A DNA stretch of 64,000 nucleotides from Rhodococcus ruber NBRC 15591 (GTDB taxonomy: Bacteria; Actinomycetota; Actinomycetes; Mycobacteriales; Mycobacteriaceae): assembly GCF_001894945.1 (NCBI RefSeq), contig NZ_BCXE01000033.1, positions 124,001 to 188,000 of the forward strand, read 5' to 3'. The stretch's first letter is position 1. Each line of letters starts with the position of its first letter. This document shows, one piece after another, positions 26,401-34,237 of this stretch. The translations under genes were made by a program, and so were the position numbers. The notes below the pieces were generated by a model. That model was not told where the DNA came from. It searched no databases and was given only the letters and a program-made list of their open reading frames with translations.

Positions 26401-29400
26401 CACCACCGACGGTGACCGCGGCCGAGTTGGCAGCCGCGCTCGGGCAGTTCCCGCCGACCGACGAGCAGGCCGCGGTGATCGAGGCGCCGCTGCGGCCCAC
26501 GCTCGTCGTCGCCGGCGCCGGGGCCGGCAAGACCGAGACGATGGCGGCGCGGGTCGTCTGGCTCGTCGCGAACGGTTTCGTCGACCCGGAACAGGTGCTG
26601 GGCCTGACATTCACGCGCAAGGCCGCCCAGCAGCTCACCACCCGGATCCGCCGGCGGCTCGCGAAGCTCGCCGGTTCGCCGCTGGTGCGCGACCTCGACC
26701 CCACCGGCGGGCTACGGGCCCGCATTCTCGCCGGGGAGCCGGAGGTGGGCACCTATCACTCGTACGCCGGGCGACTGCTCGGTGAGCACGGGCTGCTGTT
26801 GCCCATCGAACCGTCGGCGACGCTGCTGTCCGAGACCGAACTGTGGCAACTCGCGTATCGCGTGGTCAGCGCCTGGGACGGCGACCTCGACACCGACCGC
26901 AATCCCGCGTCGGTCACCGAGTGCGTGCTGGCGCTGGCGGGACAGCTCGCCGAGCACCTCGTCGAGCCGGACGACCTGCGCGTCGCGCACACCGAGCTGG
27001 ACAAACTCGTGCACACGCTGCCCGCGGGCCCCAAGCAACGTGGGGGCCCGGCGAAGACCCTGCTGAACATTCTCGACGTGCAGCAGTCGCGGATCGAACT
27101 GCTGCCCCTGGTCGAGCGGTTGGCGCAGACGCTGCGCCGCGAGGGCGCGCTGGACTTCGGCAGCCAGATGTCGCTCGCGGCCCGGATGGCGCGCGACCAC
27201 CCGGAGGTGGGCCGTGCCGAGCGGGCCCGGTTCCGCGTGGTGCTGCTCGACGAGTACCAGGACACCGGCCACGCCCAGCGCGTCCTGCTGTCGTCGCTGT
27301 TCGGCGGTTCGCCGTCCGGCAGGACCGAGGACCCCATGCCCGCCGTGACCGCGGTGGGCGACCCGATGCAGTCGATCTACGGATGGCGTGGCGCGTCCGC
27401 GGCGAATCTGCCCCGGTTCTCGACGGACTTTCCGCTGGCGGACGGCAGCCCCGCACCGCGGCTCGAGCTGCTCACCAGCTGGCGCAACCCCCCCGAGGCC
27501 CTGGAGCTGGCGAACTCGGCGTCGGAGCCGTTGCGGCACAAGGGTGTCCAGGTGAGCATGCTGCGCGCCAAGCCCGAGCCGGTCACCGGTGACGTCCGGC
27601 TCGCCCTGCACACCGACGTCGAGGCCGAACGGGAATGGGTGGCGGAGCGGATCGCCGCCGAGTACGCGGCCGCCCGGGAGTCCGAGGCGCCGCCGCCCAC
27701 CGCGGCGGTGCTGGTGCGCCGCAACGCCGACGCCGCACCGATCGCCGAGGCACTGCGCGCCCGCGGGCTGCCCGTCGAAGTCGTCGGTCTCGGCGGCCTG
27801 TTGCACACCCCCGAGGTCGCGGACGTGATCGCCATGCTGCGGCTGGCCGCGGACCCGACGGCTGGCAGCGCGGCCGTGCGGGTGTTGACCGGGGCCCGCT
27901 GGCAGCTCGGCGCCGCCGACCTGCAGGCGCTCTGGCGACGGGCCGGTGAACTCGCCATCGGGGGCCGGTTCGGCGTCGGCGGCTCGGTCACCGACTCGGC
28001 CGCCCTGGCCGAGGCGCTCGACAGCGCCCTGCCGGGCGAGCAGTCCGAGCAGGCGGGGATCGCCGACGCACTCTCCGATCCCGGTCCACCGCACCGCTAT
28101 TCGGAGTTCGGGTACGCGCGCATCGTCGCGCTCGGCAAGGAACTGGCGTCCCTGCGGGAGCGGCTGGGCCAGCCGCTGACGGAACTCGTCGCGGAGGTGG
28201 AACGGGTCCTGGGCATCGGCATCGAGGCGCAGGCCAGGGCCGGCAGCGACGGCGGAGTCGGCCGGGAGAACCTCGACGCCTTCGCCGACGTGGTCGCCGG
28301 GTACGCGAGCCGCGGTTCGGCGACGTTGACCGGCCTGCTCGCCTATCTCTCCGCGGCGGAGGAGATCGAGGGCGGACTCGCCCCGGGCGAGGTGCAGGTC
28401 GCCACCGAGCGGGTGCAGGTGCTCACCGTGCACTCGGCCAAGGGCCTCGAATGGGAGGTGGTGGCGGTTCCGCACCTGACGGCGGGGGTGTTCCCCTCGT
28501 CGACGGCGGGCAGCACCTGGCTCGGCGCCCTCGGGGAACTGCCGCCGTCGCTACGTGGCGACCGGGCACTGCCGGACGAGAACAGCGAAGGTGTCCCCGT
28601 CCTCGATCTCGAGGACGTCTACGACCGCAGGTCGCTCGAGGACCGCATCGACACGCACAAGGACGCCCTCAAGCACCGGAAGATGGACGAGGACCGGCGT
28701 CTGTTCTACGTCGCGCTCACCCGCACGGAACGAGCCCTGTTCGTCTCCGGCCATCACTGGGCCGAGTCCGGAACGGAGCCGAAGGGACCGTCCCCGTTCC
28801 TGTCCGAACTGCACGAGCTGGTGGCGGAGCGACCCGGACTCGGTCGCGTCGAGATCTGGGCCCCGGCGCCGGAGGCCGGCACCGAGAACCCGATGACCGC
28901 GGATCCGCACACGGCCGTGTGGCCCCGCGATCCCCTCGGGCTCCGGCGCCCCTTCGTCGAGCAGGGCGCGGCCCTGGTCCTCGCGGCACTCGAGGAGCCC
29001 GAACCCGCGCCTCCGGCGAACCCGGACGACGACCCCGACGACTGGGCCGCGGACGTCGACGCGCTCCTCGCCGAACGGGCCCGTCGTGCCGAGCAGCGTG
29101 CCGAGGTGACGTTGCCCGCGCAGATGTCGGTCAGCCAGTTGGTGGATCTGGCTGCGGACCCGGCCGCGCTGGCCGCGCGACTGCGCCGCCCCTTGCCGTT
29201 CCGGCCGAACCCGCTCGCGCGGCGCGGCACGGCTTTCCATGCCTGGCTCGAACGCCGGTACGGCGCCACACGGCTGCTCGATCTCGACGAGCTGCCCGGC
29301 GCGGACGACGCCGGCGGCGACGAAACCGAACTCGACCGGCTCCAAGAGGCATTCCTGCGGTCGCAGTGGGCCCAGCGCAACCCGGTGGAGGTGGAGGTCC

Positions 29401-29825
29401 CGTTCGAGACCTCGCTGGCCGGGGTGGTGATCCGCGGCCGGATCGACGCGGTGTTCGAGGATCCGGACGGCGGCTGGACGGTCATCGACTGGAAGACCGG
29501 TGCCGAGCCCGACGAGGACCGGCTCGAGGCGGTGGCGATGCAGCTGGCCGCGTACCGCCTGGCCTGGGCGCAGCTGATGGCAGCCCGCACGTTCCGCGCG
29601 ACCGGCCGGCCGGCCGAGCCGCCGCTCGGCAAGGTCCGGGCCGCCTTCCACTACGTGCGCACGGGACGGACCATCGCACCCGAGGACCTGCCCGGAGCCG
29701 AACGGCTGGACCGGCTGGTGCGCAGTGCCGGCGCGGACCGTCCGTCGGCCGGCGAACGAGAGCGACCGGCGTCAGCGGCGCGGGGCGTTGCGCCGGGCCG
29801 TGAGCGCCTGGGAGATCAGGGGTAG
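26397..29825 (+). CDS. adnB: AdnB: lead motor and nuclease subunit of AdnAB
   Basis: 1142 residues. Q-motif QFPPTDEQAAVIEAP, Walker A GAGAGKT (40-46), Walker B LLDEYQD intact, GDPMQSIYGWRGAS, and VLTVHSAKGLEWEVV and RRLFYVALTRTERAL in the second half of the motor. The C-terminal nuclease has VIDWKTG with Asp1031 and Lys1033. Unlike AdnA it lacks the Fe-S cysteine set. Together the two subunits resect double-strand breaks in actinobacteria in place of RecBCD/AddAB. GTG start at 26397 overlaps the adnA stop by four bases, so subunits are made together. The last 54 bases overlap tail-to-tail with the DoxX-like gene. Confidence 0.93.
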   Translation: MTPPTVTAAELAAALGQFPPTDEQAAVIEAPLRPTLVVAGAGAGKTETMAARVVWLVANGFVDPEQVLGLTFTRKAAQQLTTRIRRRLAKLAGSPLVRDLDPTGGLRARILAGEPEVGTYHSYAGRLLGEHGLLLPIEPSATLLSETELWQLAYRVVSAWDGDLDTDRNPASVTECVLALAGQLAEHLVEPDDLRVAHTELDKLVHTLPAGPKQRGGPAKTLLNILDVQQSRIELLPLVERLAQTLRREGALDFGSQMSLAARMARDHPEVGRAERARFRVVLLDEYQDTGHAQRVLLSSLFGGSPSGRTEDPMPAVTAVGDPMQSIYGWRGASAANLPRFSTDFPLADGSPAPRLELLTSWRNPPEALELANSASEPLRHKGVQVSMLRAKPEPVTGDVRLALHTDVEAEREWVAERIAAEYAAARESEAPPPTAAVLVRRNADAAPIAEALRARGLPVEVVGLGGLLHTPEVADVIAMLRLAADPTAGSAAVRVLTGARWQLGAADLQALWRRAGELAIGGRFGVGGSVTDSAALAEALDSALPGEQSEQAGIADALSDPGPPHRYSEFGYARIVALGKELASLRERLGQPLTELVAEVERVLGIGIEAQARAGSDGGVGRENLDAFADVVAGYASRGSATLTGLLAYLSAAEEIEGGLAPGEVQVATERVQVLTVHSAKGLEWEVVAVPHLTAGVFPSSTAGSTWLGALGELPPSLRGDRALPDENSEGVPVLDLEDVYDRRSLEDRIDTHKDALKHRKMDEDRRLFYVALTRTERALFVSGHHWAESGTEPKGPSPFLSELHELVAERPGLGRVEIWAPAPEAGTENPMTADPHTAVWPRDPLGLRRPFVEQGAALVLAALEEPEPAPPANPDDDPDDWAADVDALLAERARRAEQRAEVTLPAQMSVSQLVDLAADPAALAARLRRPLPFRPNPLARRGTAFHAWLERRYGATRLLDLDELPGADDAGGDETELDRLQEAFLRSQWAQRNPVEVEVPFETSLAGVVIRGRIDAVFEDPDGGWTVIDWKTGAEPDEDRLEAVAMQLAAYRLAWAQLMAARTFRATGRPAEPPLGKVRAAFHYVRTGRTIAPEDLPGAERLDRLVRSAGADRPSAGERERPASAARGVAPGRERLGDQG

Positions 29826-30164
29826 TTGCAGGGGCAGCCGGGCCACCGCGACCGCCTTCGCGGCCGGGGAGAGCCGCTCACTCCGCAGCCACGTCACGGC
29901 CATCTGCACGTTGGCCGGGAACACCGCGATCAGCAGCGCCGCGGCCAACGTCCCGCCGAGCCGGCGGGTCCGCGGAATCGCAAGTGCCGTCCCCACGGTC
30001 AGCTCGGCGATCCCGGATGCGTACGTGTACGTGCGCGGCGAGCCCGGCAGCGCCGTCGGCACGATCCGGTCGAAGGGGCGAGGGGAGGCGAAATGCGCCG
30101 CGCCCGCGCCGAGGAGGAGCGCGGACAGCCGCAGCGCCGCGCGCTGGGACGGGTGGGTGGACAT
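29772..30164 (-). CDS. DoxX-like small membrane protein
   Basis: 130 residues with four hydrophobic segments (LRLSALLLGAGAAHFASP, TYTYASGIAELTVGTALAI, LGGTLAAALLIAVFPANVQMAV, then a weaker one). The pattern AGAAHFASPRPFDRIVP and SGIAELTVG, PANVQMA is that of DoxX/DoxD-like proteins of about 125 residues. Function in actinobacteria is uncertain; relatives act in redox homeostasis at the membrane. ATG at 30164 is preferred over a GTG three codons upstream. It overlaps the end of adnB by 54 bases on the opposite strand. Confidence 0.75.
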   Translation of the reverse strand: MSTHPSQRAALRLSALLLGAGAAHFASPRPFDRIVPTALPGSPRTYTYASGIAELTVGTALAIPRTRRLGGTLAAALLIAVFPANVQMAVTWLRSERLSPAAKAVAVARLPLQLPLISQALTARRNAPRR

Positions 30165-30267
30165 GCGCGCCACACTAGCGGCCGACGCGTAGGCTGCGAG
30201 CCGATGTCAGCAACGAGAACGTCGGTGACCGTGTCGCCGGAGCAGAGAACACCGCGGGAGTGCCGCC

Positions 30268-31335
30268 ATGCCGGGTAGGTTACGCGGCCGCTTCAGCCGT
30301 TCCGACGTGCTCACCGAGCGCCCGGACTTCGCGCTGGTGGGCATCCTGCGGGTGCCGCAGTTGCAGACGAGTCCGAGCCGGGCCATCACCCGTCGCGTCG
30401 GATATGCGGTGGCGGCATTGATGTTCGCCGTGCTGGTGGTCTACCTGGACCGGGACGGCTATCGCGACGCCCAGGGTGACCCGCTGTCGCTGCTGGACTG
30501 CATCTACTATGCAACCGTCTCGCTGTCGACCACCGGGTACGGCGACATCACCCCGTTCACCCCCGAGGCGAGACTGATCAATGTCCTGGTCGTCACGCCG
30601 CTCCGGATTTTCTTCCTCATCGTCCTGGTCGGTACGACGCTCTCGGCGCTGACCGAGAGTTCGCGCCAGGCGTTCAAGATTCAGCGTTGGAGGCGCCGCG
30701 TGCGTAATCACACCGTCGTCGTCGGATACGGCACCAAGGGCCGCACCGCGGTGGATGCGATGCTGGGCGACGGGGTTCCGCCCTCGGAGATCGTCGTCGT
30801 CGACACGGATCCGGTGGTGCTCGAAACCGCCGCGGGACAGGGCCTGGTGACCGTGCAGGGTTCGGCGACGAAATCGGATGTGCTGCGCCTGGCCGGGGTT
30901 CAGCACGCAGCAGCGATCATCGTCGCCGCCAACCGGGACGACACCGCGGTGCTCGTCACGCTCAGCGCGCGCGAGATCGCTCCGAGGGCAAAGATCGTCG
31001 CGGCCATCCGCGAATCGGAGAACACGCATCTGCTGCGCCAATCCGGCGCGGACTCGGTGGTCATCTCGTCGGAGACCGCGGGCCGGTTGCTCGGCATCGC
31101 CACCACGACCCCGAGCGTCGTGGAGATGATCGAGGATCTGCTCACCCCGGAGGCGGGATTCGCGATCGCCGAACGGGACGTCGAGCCGAACGAAGTGGGC
31201 GGCTCGCCCCGGCACCTGTCCGACATCGTGCTCGGCGTCGTGCGCGACGGTCGCCTGCTGCGCGTGGGGTCCCCCGAGGTCGACGCCGTGGAGGCGGACG
31301 ACAAGCTGCTCTACATCCGGCGGGTGTCGGGCTGA
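30268..31335 (+). CDS. Potassium channel with RCK (TrkA-N) domain
   Basis: 355 residues. Two membrane helices (about 45-60 and 108-128) flank a pore loop with the selectivity filter STTGYGD (88-93 carry TTGYGD). Then follows a Rossmann RCK domain starting HTVVVGYGTKGRTAVD (GYGTKG at 153-158), with VVDTDP binding the nucleotide ribose, and a TrkA-C-like end. It would form a tetrameric K+ channel gated by a cytoplasmic ligand ring. Matches Rv3200c in position. ATG at 30268 is preceded by GGGAG. Followed by nudC after 26 bases, so probably one transcript. Confidence 0.9.
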   Translation: MPGRLRGRFSRSDVLTERPDFALVGILRVPQLQTSPSRAITRRVGYAVAALMFAVLVVYLDRDGYRDAQGDPLSLLDCIYYATVSLSTTGYGDITPFTPEARLINVLVVTPLRIFFLIVLVGTTLSALTESSRQAFKIQRWRRRVRNHTVVVGYGTKGRTAVDAMLGDGVPPSEIVVVDTDPVVLETAAGQGLVTVQGSATKSDVLRLAGVQHAAAIIVAANRDDTAVLVTLSAREIAPRAKIVAAIRESENTHLLRQSGADSVVISSETAGRLLGIATTTPSVVEMIEDLLTPEAGFAIAERDVEPNEVGGSPRHLSDIVLGVVRDGRLLRVGSPEVDAVEADDKLLYIRRVSG

Positions 31336-31361
31336 GCCCGCGCCGCCGCTAGGGTGCAGGC

Positions 31362-32264
31362 GTGAGCCGTTTCCAGCTGTCCGACACCCCCCTGCTCTCC
31401 CGCGCGGTCGTCGACCGCGCCGAGGAGCTGCGGGGCGACGCCGCGGCCCTGCACGACGGTTGGTCGCAGGCCCTTCTGCTACGGGTCGATCGTCACGGGC
31501 AGGTGCCGGTGGACGGCGACGCACTGGTGTTCGCCGCGGCGGTGGAGCTGGGACCCGAGCCGGTTCCGGGCGCGGTGTTCCTCGGTGTGCGCGGCGACCG
31601 GCACGTGTGGGCGATCCGGGTGCTCGCGCAGACCGGAACGGTCGCCGATCTGCGCCGGGTGGGGGAGCGGCTCGACGACGCCGACGCGGGTCTGATGGTG
31701 ACCGCGGTGGCCCTGCTCAATTGGCACGACAGCGCGGGTTTCAGTTCGCTGGACGGAGCGCCGACCGAGCCGACCCTGTCCGGCTGGTCGAGGATCAGTA
31801 CCAGCACCGGTCACGAGGAGTTCCCGCGGACCGACCCGGCGATCATCTGTCTCGTGCACGACGGCGCGGACCGGGTCCTGCTGGCGCGACAGCCGGTGTG
31901 GCCGGAGCGACGGTTCTCCGTGCTCGCCGGGTTCGTCGAGGCGGGGGAGTCGCTCGAGTCCTGCGTCGTGCGGGAGATCCGCGAGGAGGTCGGCGTCGAC
32001 GTGCGCGAAGTGCGATATCTCGGTAGCCAGCCGTGGCCGTTCCCGCGCTCGGTGATGATCGGGTTCTCGGCCGTCGCCGATCCGGACCGTCCGCTGGCCT
32101 TCCTCGACGGCGAGATCGCCGAGGCCCGCTGGTTCACCCGCGACGAGGTGCGGGCCGCGCTGGCGCTCGGAGACTGGGCCTCCCCGGCCGACGCCCCGTT
32201 GTTGCTGCCCGGATCGATCTCGATCGCTCGGGGCATGCTGGAGGGCTGGGTCCGGGGGAGCTGA
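31362..32264 (+). CDS. nudC: NAD(+)/NADH diphosphatase NudC
   Basis: 300 residues. The Nudix box runs from Gly190 to Val212 (GFVEAGESLESCVVREIREEVGV), matching GX5EX7REUXEEXGU, and is followed by SQPWPFP (222-228), the signature of NADH pyrophosphatases that also remove NAD caps from RNA. It cleaves NAD(H) to NMN(H) and AMP. The central zinc ribbon of the family should contain four cysteines around residues 125-150, but that region (FSSLDGAPTEPTLSGWSRIS) has none, and the whole protein has only Cys163 and Cys201. The zinc site is therefore lost. GTG start at 31362. Confidence 0.92.
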   Translation: MSRFQLSDTPLLSRAVVDRAEELRGDAAALHDGWSQALLLRVDRHGQVPVDGDALVFAAAVELGPEPVPGAVFLGVRGDRHVWAIRVLAQTGTVADLRRVGERLDDADAGLMVTAVALLNWHDSAGFSSLDGAPTEPTLSGWSRISTSTGHEEFPRTDPAIICLVHDGADRVLLARQPVWPERRFSVLAGFVEAGESLESCVVREIREEVGVDVREVRYLGSQPWPFPRSVMIGFSAVADPDRPLAFLDGEIAEARWFTRDEVRAALALGDWASPADAPLLLPGSISIARGMLEGWVRGS

Positions 32265-32269
32265 ACCGG

Positions 32270-32869
32270 TCAGGACCGGGGCCACAGCAGACCGGTGAGC
32301 ACGGTCTCGACGAGGTGATCGGTGTACTCGTAGGTCAGCGGACCGGAGCGCAGCAGCCAGCGCTGGGCGACGGGGGCGAAGAGGGTGTCGACGACGGCGT
32401 CGAGATCCACTTCGGGGGACAGCTGACCCTGTCGCTGCGCCGCGCACAGCCGCTCCTTCTTCAACCGCCGCGTCGGCTCGTCGAGGCGACGGGAGTATTC
32501 GGCGGCCAGGGACTCGTCCTCGAGGACGGCGACGGTCAGCGCGCGCAACGGCCGTTCGAACCGGGGATCGTTCAGTTCGTCGACGGTGGCGCGCAGCACC
32601 GCCTTGATGTCGGCGACGAGATCGCCCGTGTTCGGTAGGCCCTGCGGGTCCTCCGGTTCGCCGCCCACGTTTGCGTCGAGGTAGGCGTCGAGCAGCACCG
32701 ATCCCTTCGACGGCCACCACCGGTAGATGGTTTGTTTCCCGACGCCGGCTCGGGCAGCGATCGCCTCGATGCTCGACTTGCCGTAGCCCACCTCACCGAC
32801 CAACTCCACCGCGGCGGTCAGGATCGCTGTCCGGGCGGCGTCGCTGCGGCGGGTGATTCTCGGAGGCAT
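32270..32869 (-). CDS. TetR family regulator of the adjacent SDR gene
   Basis: 199 residues. HTH: AILTAAVELVGEVGYGKSS, then IEAIAARAGVGKQTIYRWWPSKGSVL, the common TetR subclass with RWW after the recognition helix. The C-terminal part is helical. ATG at 32869. Divergent from the SDR gene; the 117-base gap holds two 13-bp palindromes 50 bp apart, one near each start, which is the normal arrangement for repression of both genes. The pair is absent from the mycobacterial order as I recall it. The ligand is unknown, but is presumably a substrate of the SDR. Confidence 0.9.
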   Translation of the reverse strand: MPPRITRRSDAARTAILTAAVELVGEVGYGKSSIEAIAARAGVGKQTIYRWWPSKGSVLLDAYLDANVGGEPEDPQGLPNTGDLVADIKAVLRATVDELNDPRFERPLRALTVAVLEDESLAAEYSRRLDEPTRRLKKERLCAAQRQGQLSPEVDLDAVVDTLFAPVAQRWLLRSGPLTYEYTDHLVETVLTGLLWPRS

Positions 32870-32897
32870 GGAACACAGCATAGGCCAAACCGAGACG

Positions 32898-32960
32898 AGA
32901 CGGACCGTCTTGACTGAGAGGGGCGGTGGTCCCATACTGGCACGGCGAGACGATCCGTCT
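32898..32960. promoter_or_regulatory. Paired TetR operator sites between tetR and SDR
   Basis: Site 1 at 32898-32910 is AGACGGACCGTCT, a perfect palindrome around a central A. Site 2 at 32948-32960 is AGACGATCCGTCT, the same with one arm mismatch. Centres are 50 bp apart. TAGTAT just after site 2 is a likely -10 for the SDR gene, so binding would block it. Confidence 0.75.
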
Positions 32961-32986
32961 CGTCTAGTATTCGAGGAGGTGCCGAC

Positions 32987-33832
32987 ATGGTCGAGCAGCG
33001 GATATGGCTGGTCACGGGGGCGAGCCGCGGGCTGGGCCGAGCGTTCACCCGGGAGGCGCTCGCCGCGGGAGACCGGGTGGCCGCCCTCGCCCGCACCGCG
33101 ACCGCAGCGCCCGAGTACCGGGACGACGAGCGGGTACTCACCGTCGACGTCGACGTGACCGACCGGTCGGCGGTGTTCGCGGCGGTCGAGCGGGTCGTCG
33201 ACCACTTCGGTCGCCTCGATGTCGTCGTCAACAACGCCGGGACGATGTGGACCGGCTTCGTCGAGGAGTTCACAGAGGAGCAGGCACGCGCCCAGATGGA
33301 GACCAACTTCTTCGGAGCGCTGTGGGTCACGCAGGCGGTGTTGCCGGCGCTGCGCCGACGTCCACCGGGCCGGCTGCTGCAGATCTCCAGTGTTGCGGGG
33401 ATCGCGGCATTTCCCACCACCGGGTTGTACAGCGCGAGCAAGTTCGCACTGGAGGGACTGAGCGAGGCGGTCGCTGCGGAGGCCGCACACTTCGGGGTCG
33501 CCGTGACGATCGTCGAACCCGGCGGATACTGGACGGACCTGTACAAGGACATGCCCGCCACTGCGCCGCTCGACGACTATGCGGCGCTGCGCGCCGAGCT
33601 GGCGGCGACGTCGGACGCCGACGGCGTCGACAGCGAGCCGGCGCTCGCCGCGGCTGCGGTCCGGGCAGTCGTGGACAGCGACGATCCACCGAGACGGTTG
33701 ATCCTCGGCAGCGTCGTCTACGACGCCGCGGTCGGACTCGCGCAGGACCGCATCCGGGACTGGGCGGCATGGGAGAAGGTCAGCCGGGCGGCCGAACATG
33801 CCGTGCCGGCCCCGCCGGGATACACCACCTGA
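32987..33832 (+). CDS. Short-chain dehydrogenase/reductase (SDR)
   Basis: 281 residues, classical SDR: cofactor loop TGASRGLG (10-17), NNAG after strand 4, SSVAG with the catalytic serine, and YSASK with Tyr148 and Lys152. The Arg in the glycine loop suggests NADP(H) preference. The acidic residue in TVDVDVTD is the usual adenine-contact position. GAGGAGGT gives a strong ribosome site 7 bases before the ATG at 32987. Likely an oxidoreductase induced by its own substrate through the divergent TetR. The substrate is not deducible. Confidence 0.9.
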   Translation: MVEQRIWLVTGASRGLGRAFTREALAAGDRVAALARTATAAPEYRDDERVLTVDVDVTDRSAVFAAVERVVDHFGRLDVVVNNAGTMWTGFVEEFTEEQARAQMETNFFGALWVTQAVLPALRRRPPGRLLQISSVAGIAAFPTTGLYSASKFALEGLSEAVAAEAAHFGVAVTIVEPGGYWTDLYKDMPATAPLDDYAALRAELAATSDADGVDSEPALAAAAVRAVVDSDDPPRRLILGSVVYDAAVGLAQDRIRDWAAWEKVSRAAEHAVPAPPGYTT

Positions 33833-33868
33833 GGTCCTCGGTGCCCCCGGCGGATGCGGTGCCGTCCG

Positions 33869-34123
33869 CTAGAGGCCGAGCGCCTGCTTGACCGCGGACA
33901 GCGGGGGATTGGTCGCGGTGCTGCCGTCGGCGAACTGCACGGTGGGAACGACGTGGTTTCCGTTGTTGACGCTGCCGACGAACTCGGCGGCCGACGGGTC
34001 GGCTTCGATGTCGATCTCGGCGTAGCCGATGCCGTGCTCGTCGAGCTGGCGCTTGAGGCGACGGCAGTAGCCGCACCAGTCGGTGGTGTAGAGCGTCAGG
34101 GCGGGAGCGTCGGTCGTAGTCAC
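33869..34123 (-). CDS. mrx1: Mycoredoxin-1
   Basis: 84 residues. Glutaredoxin-like fold with active site CGYC (17-20) preceded by LTLYTTDW and followed by the family's [21 protein letters not shown] with the cis-proline. The length and these motifs match mycoredoxin-1, which uses mycothiol to reduce mixed disulfides in actinobacteria. The start is taken as the GTG at 34123, because it gives the exact family length and lies just behind a SigH/SigR-type promoter; a longer frame to 34171 would run through that promoter. Divergent from uvrD2, as in M. tuberculosis. Confidence 0.92.
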   Translation of the reverse strand: MTTTDAPALTLYTTDWCGYCRRLKRQLDEHGIGYAEIDIEADPSAAEFVGSVNNGNHVVPTVQFADGSTATNPPLSAVKQALGL

Positions 34124-34132
34124 GGTGCGCAC

Positions 34133-34158
34133 AACAACCACCGTCTGTCCGCTGTTCC
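34133..34158 (-). promoter_or_regulatory. SigH/SigR-type promoter of mycoredoxin
   Basis: On the minus strand GGAAC (34158-34154), an 18-base spacer and GTT (34135-34133) fit the actinobacterial oxidative-stress sigma consensus GGAAT/C-N18-GTT. Start of transcription would fall about 7-8 bases on, within a few bases of the GTG at 34123, giving an almost leaderless message. Confidence 0.65.
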
Positions 34159-34237
34159 GTCCTGCGGTCAAATGTGTTCTCCGCCACAGTCGGTGTGGGC
34201 CGGATGCCTGTCACCCCGTCCTGCCATGATGGAGCCC

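Noticed and set aside
22093-26610. 1505-residue open frame on the minus strand opposite adnA
   Set aside because: Mirror of adnA with low-complexity Arg/Gly/His composition and no motif.
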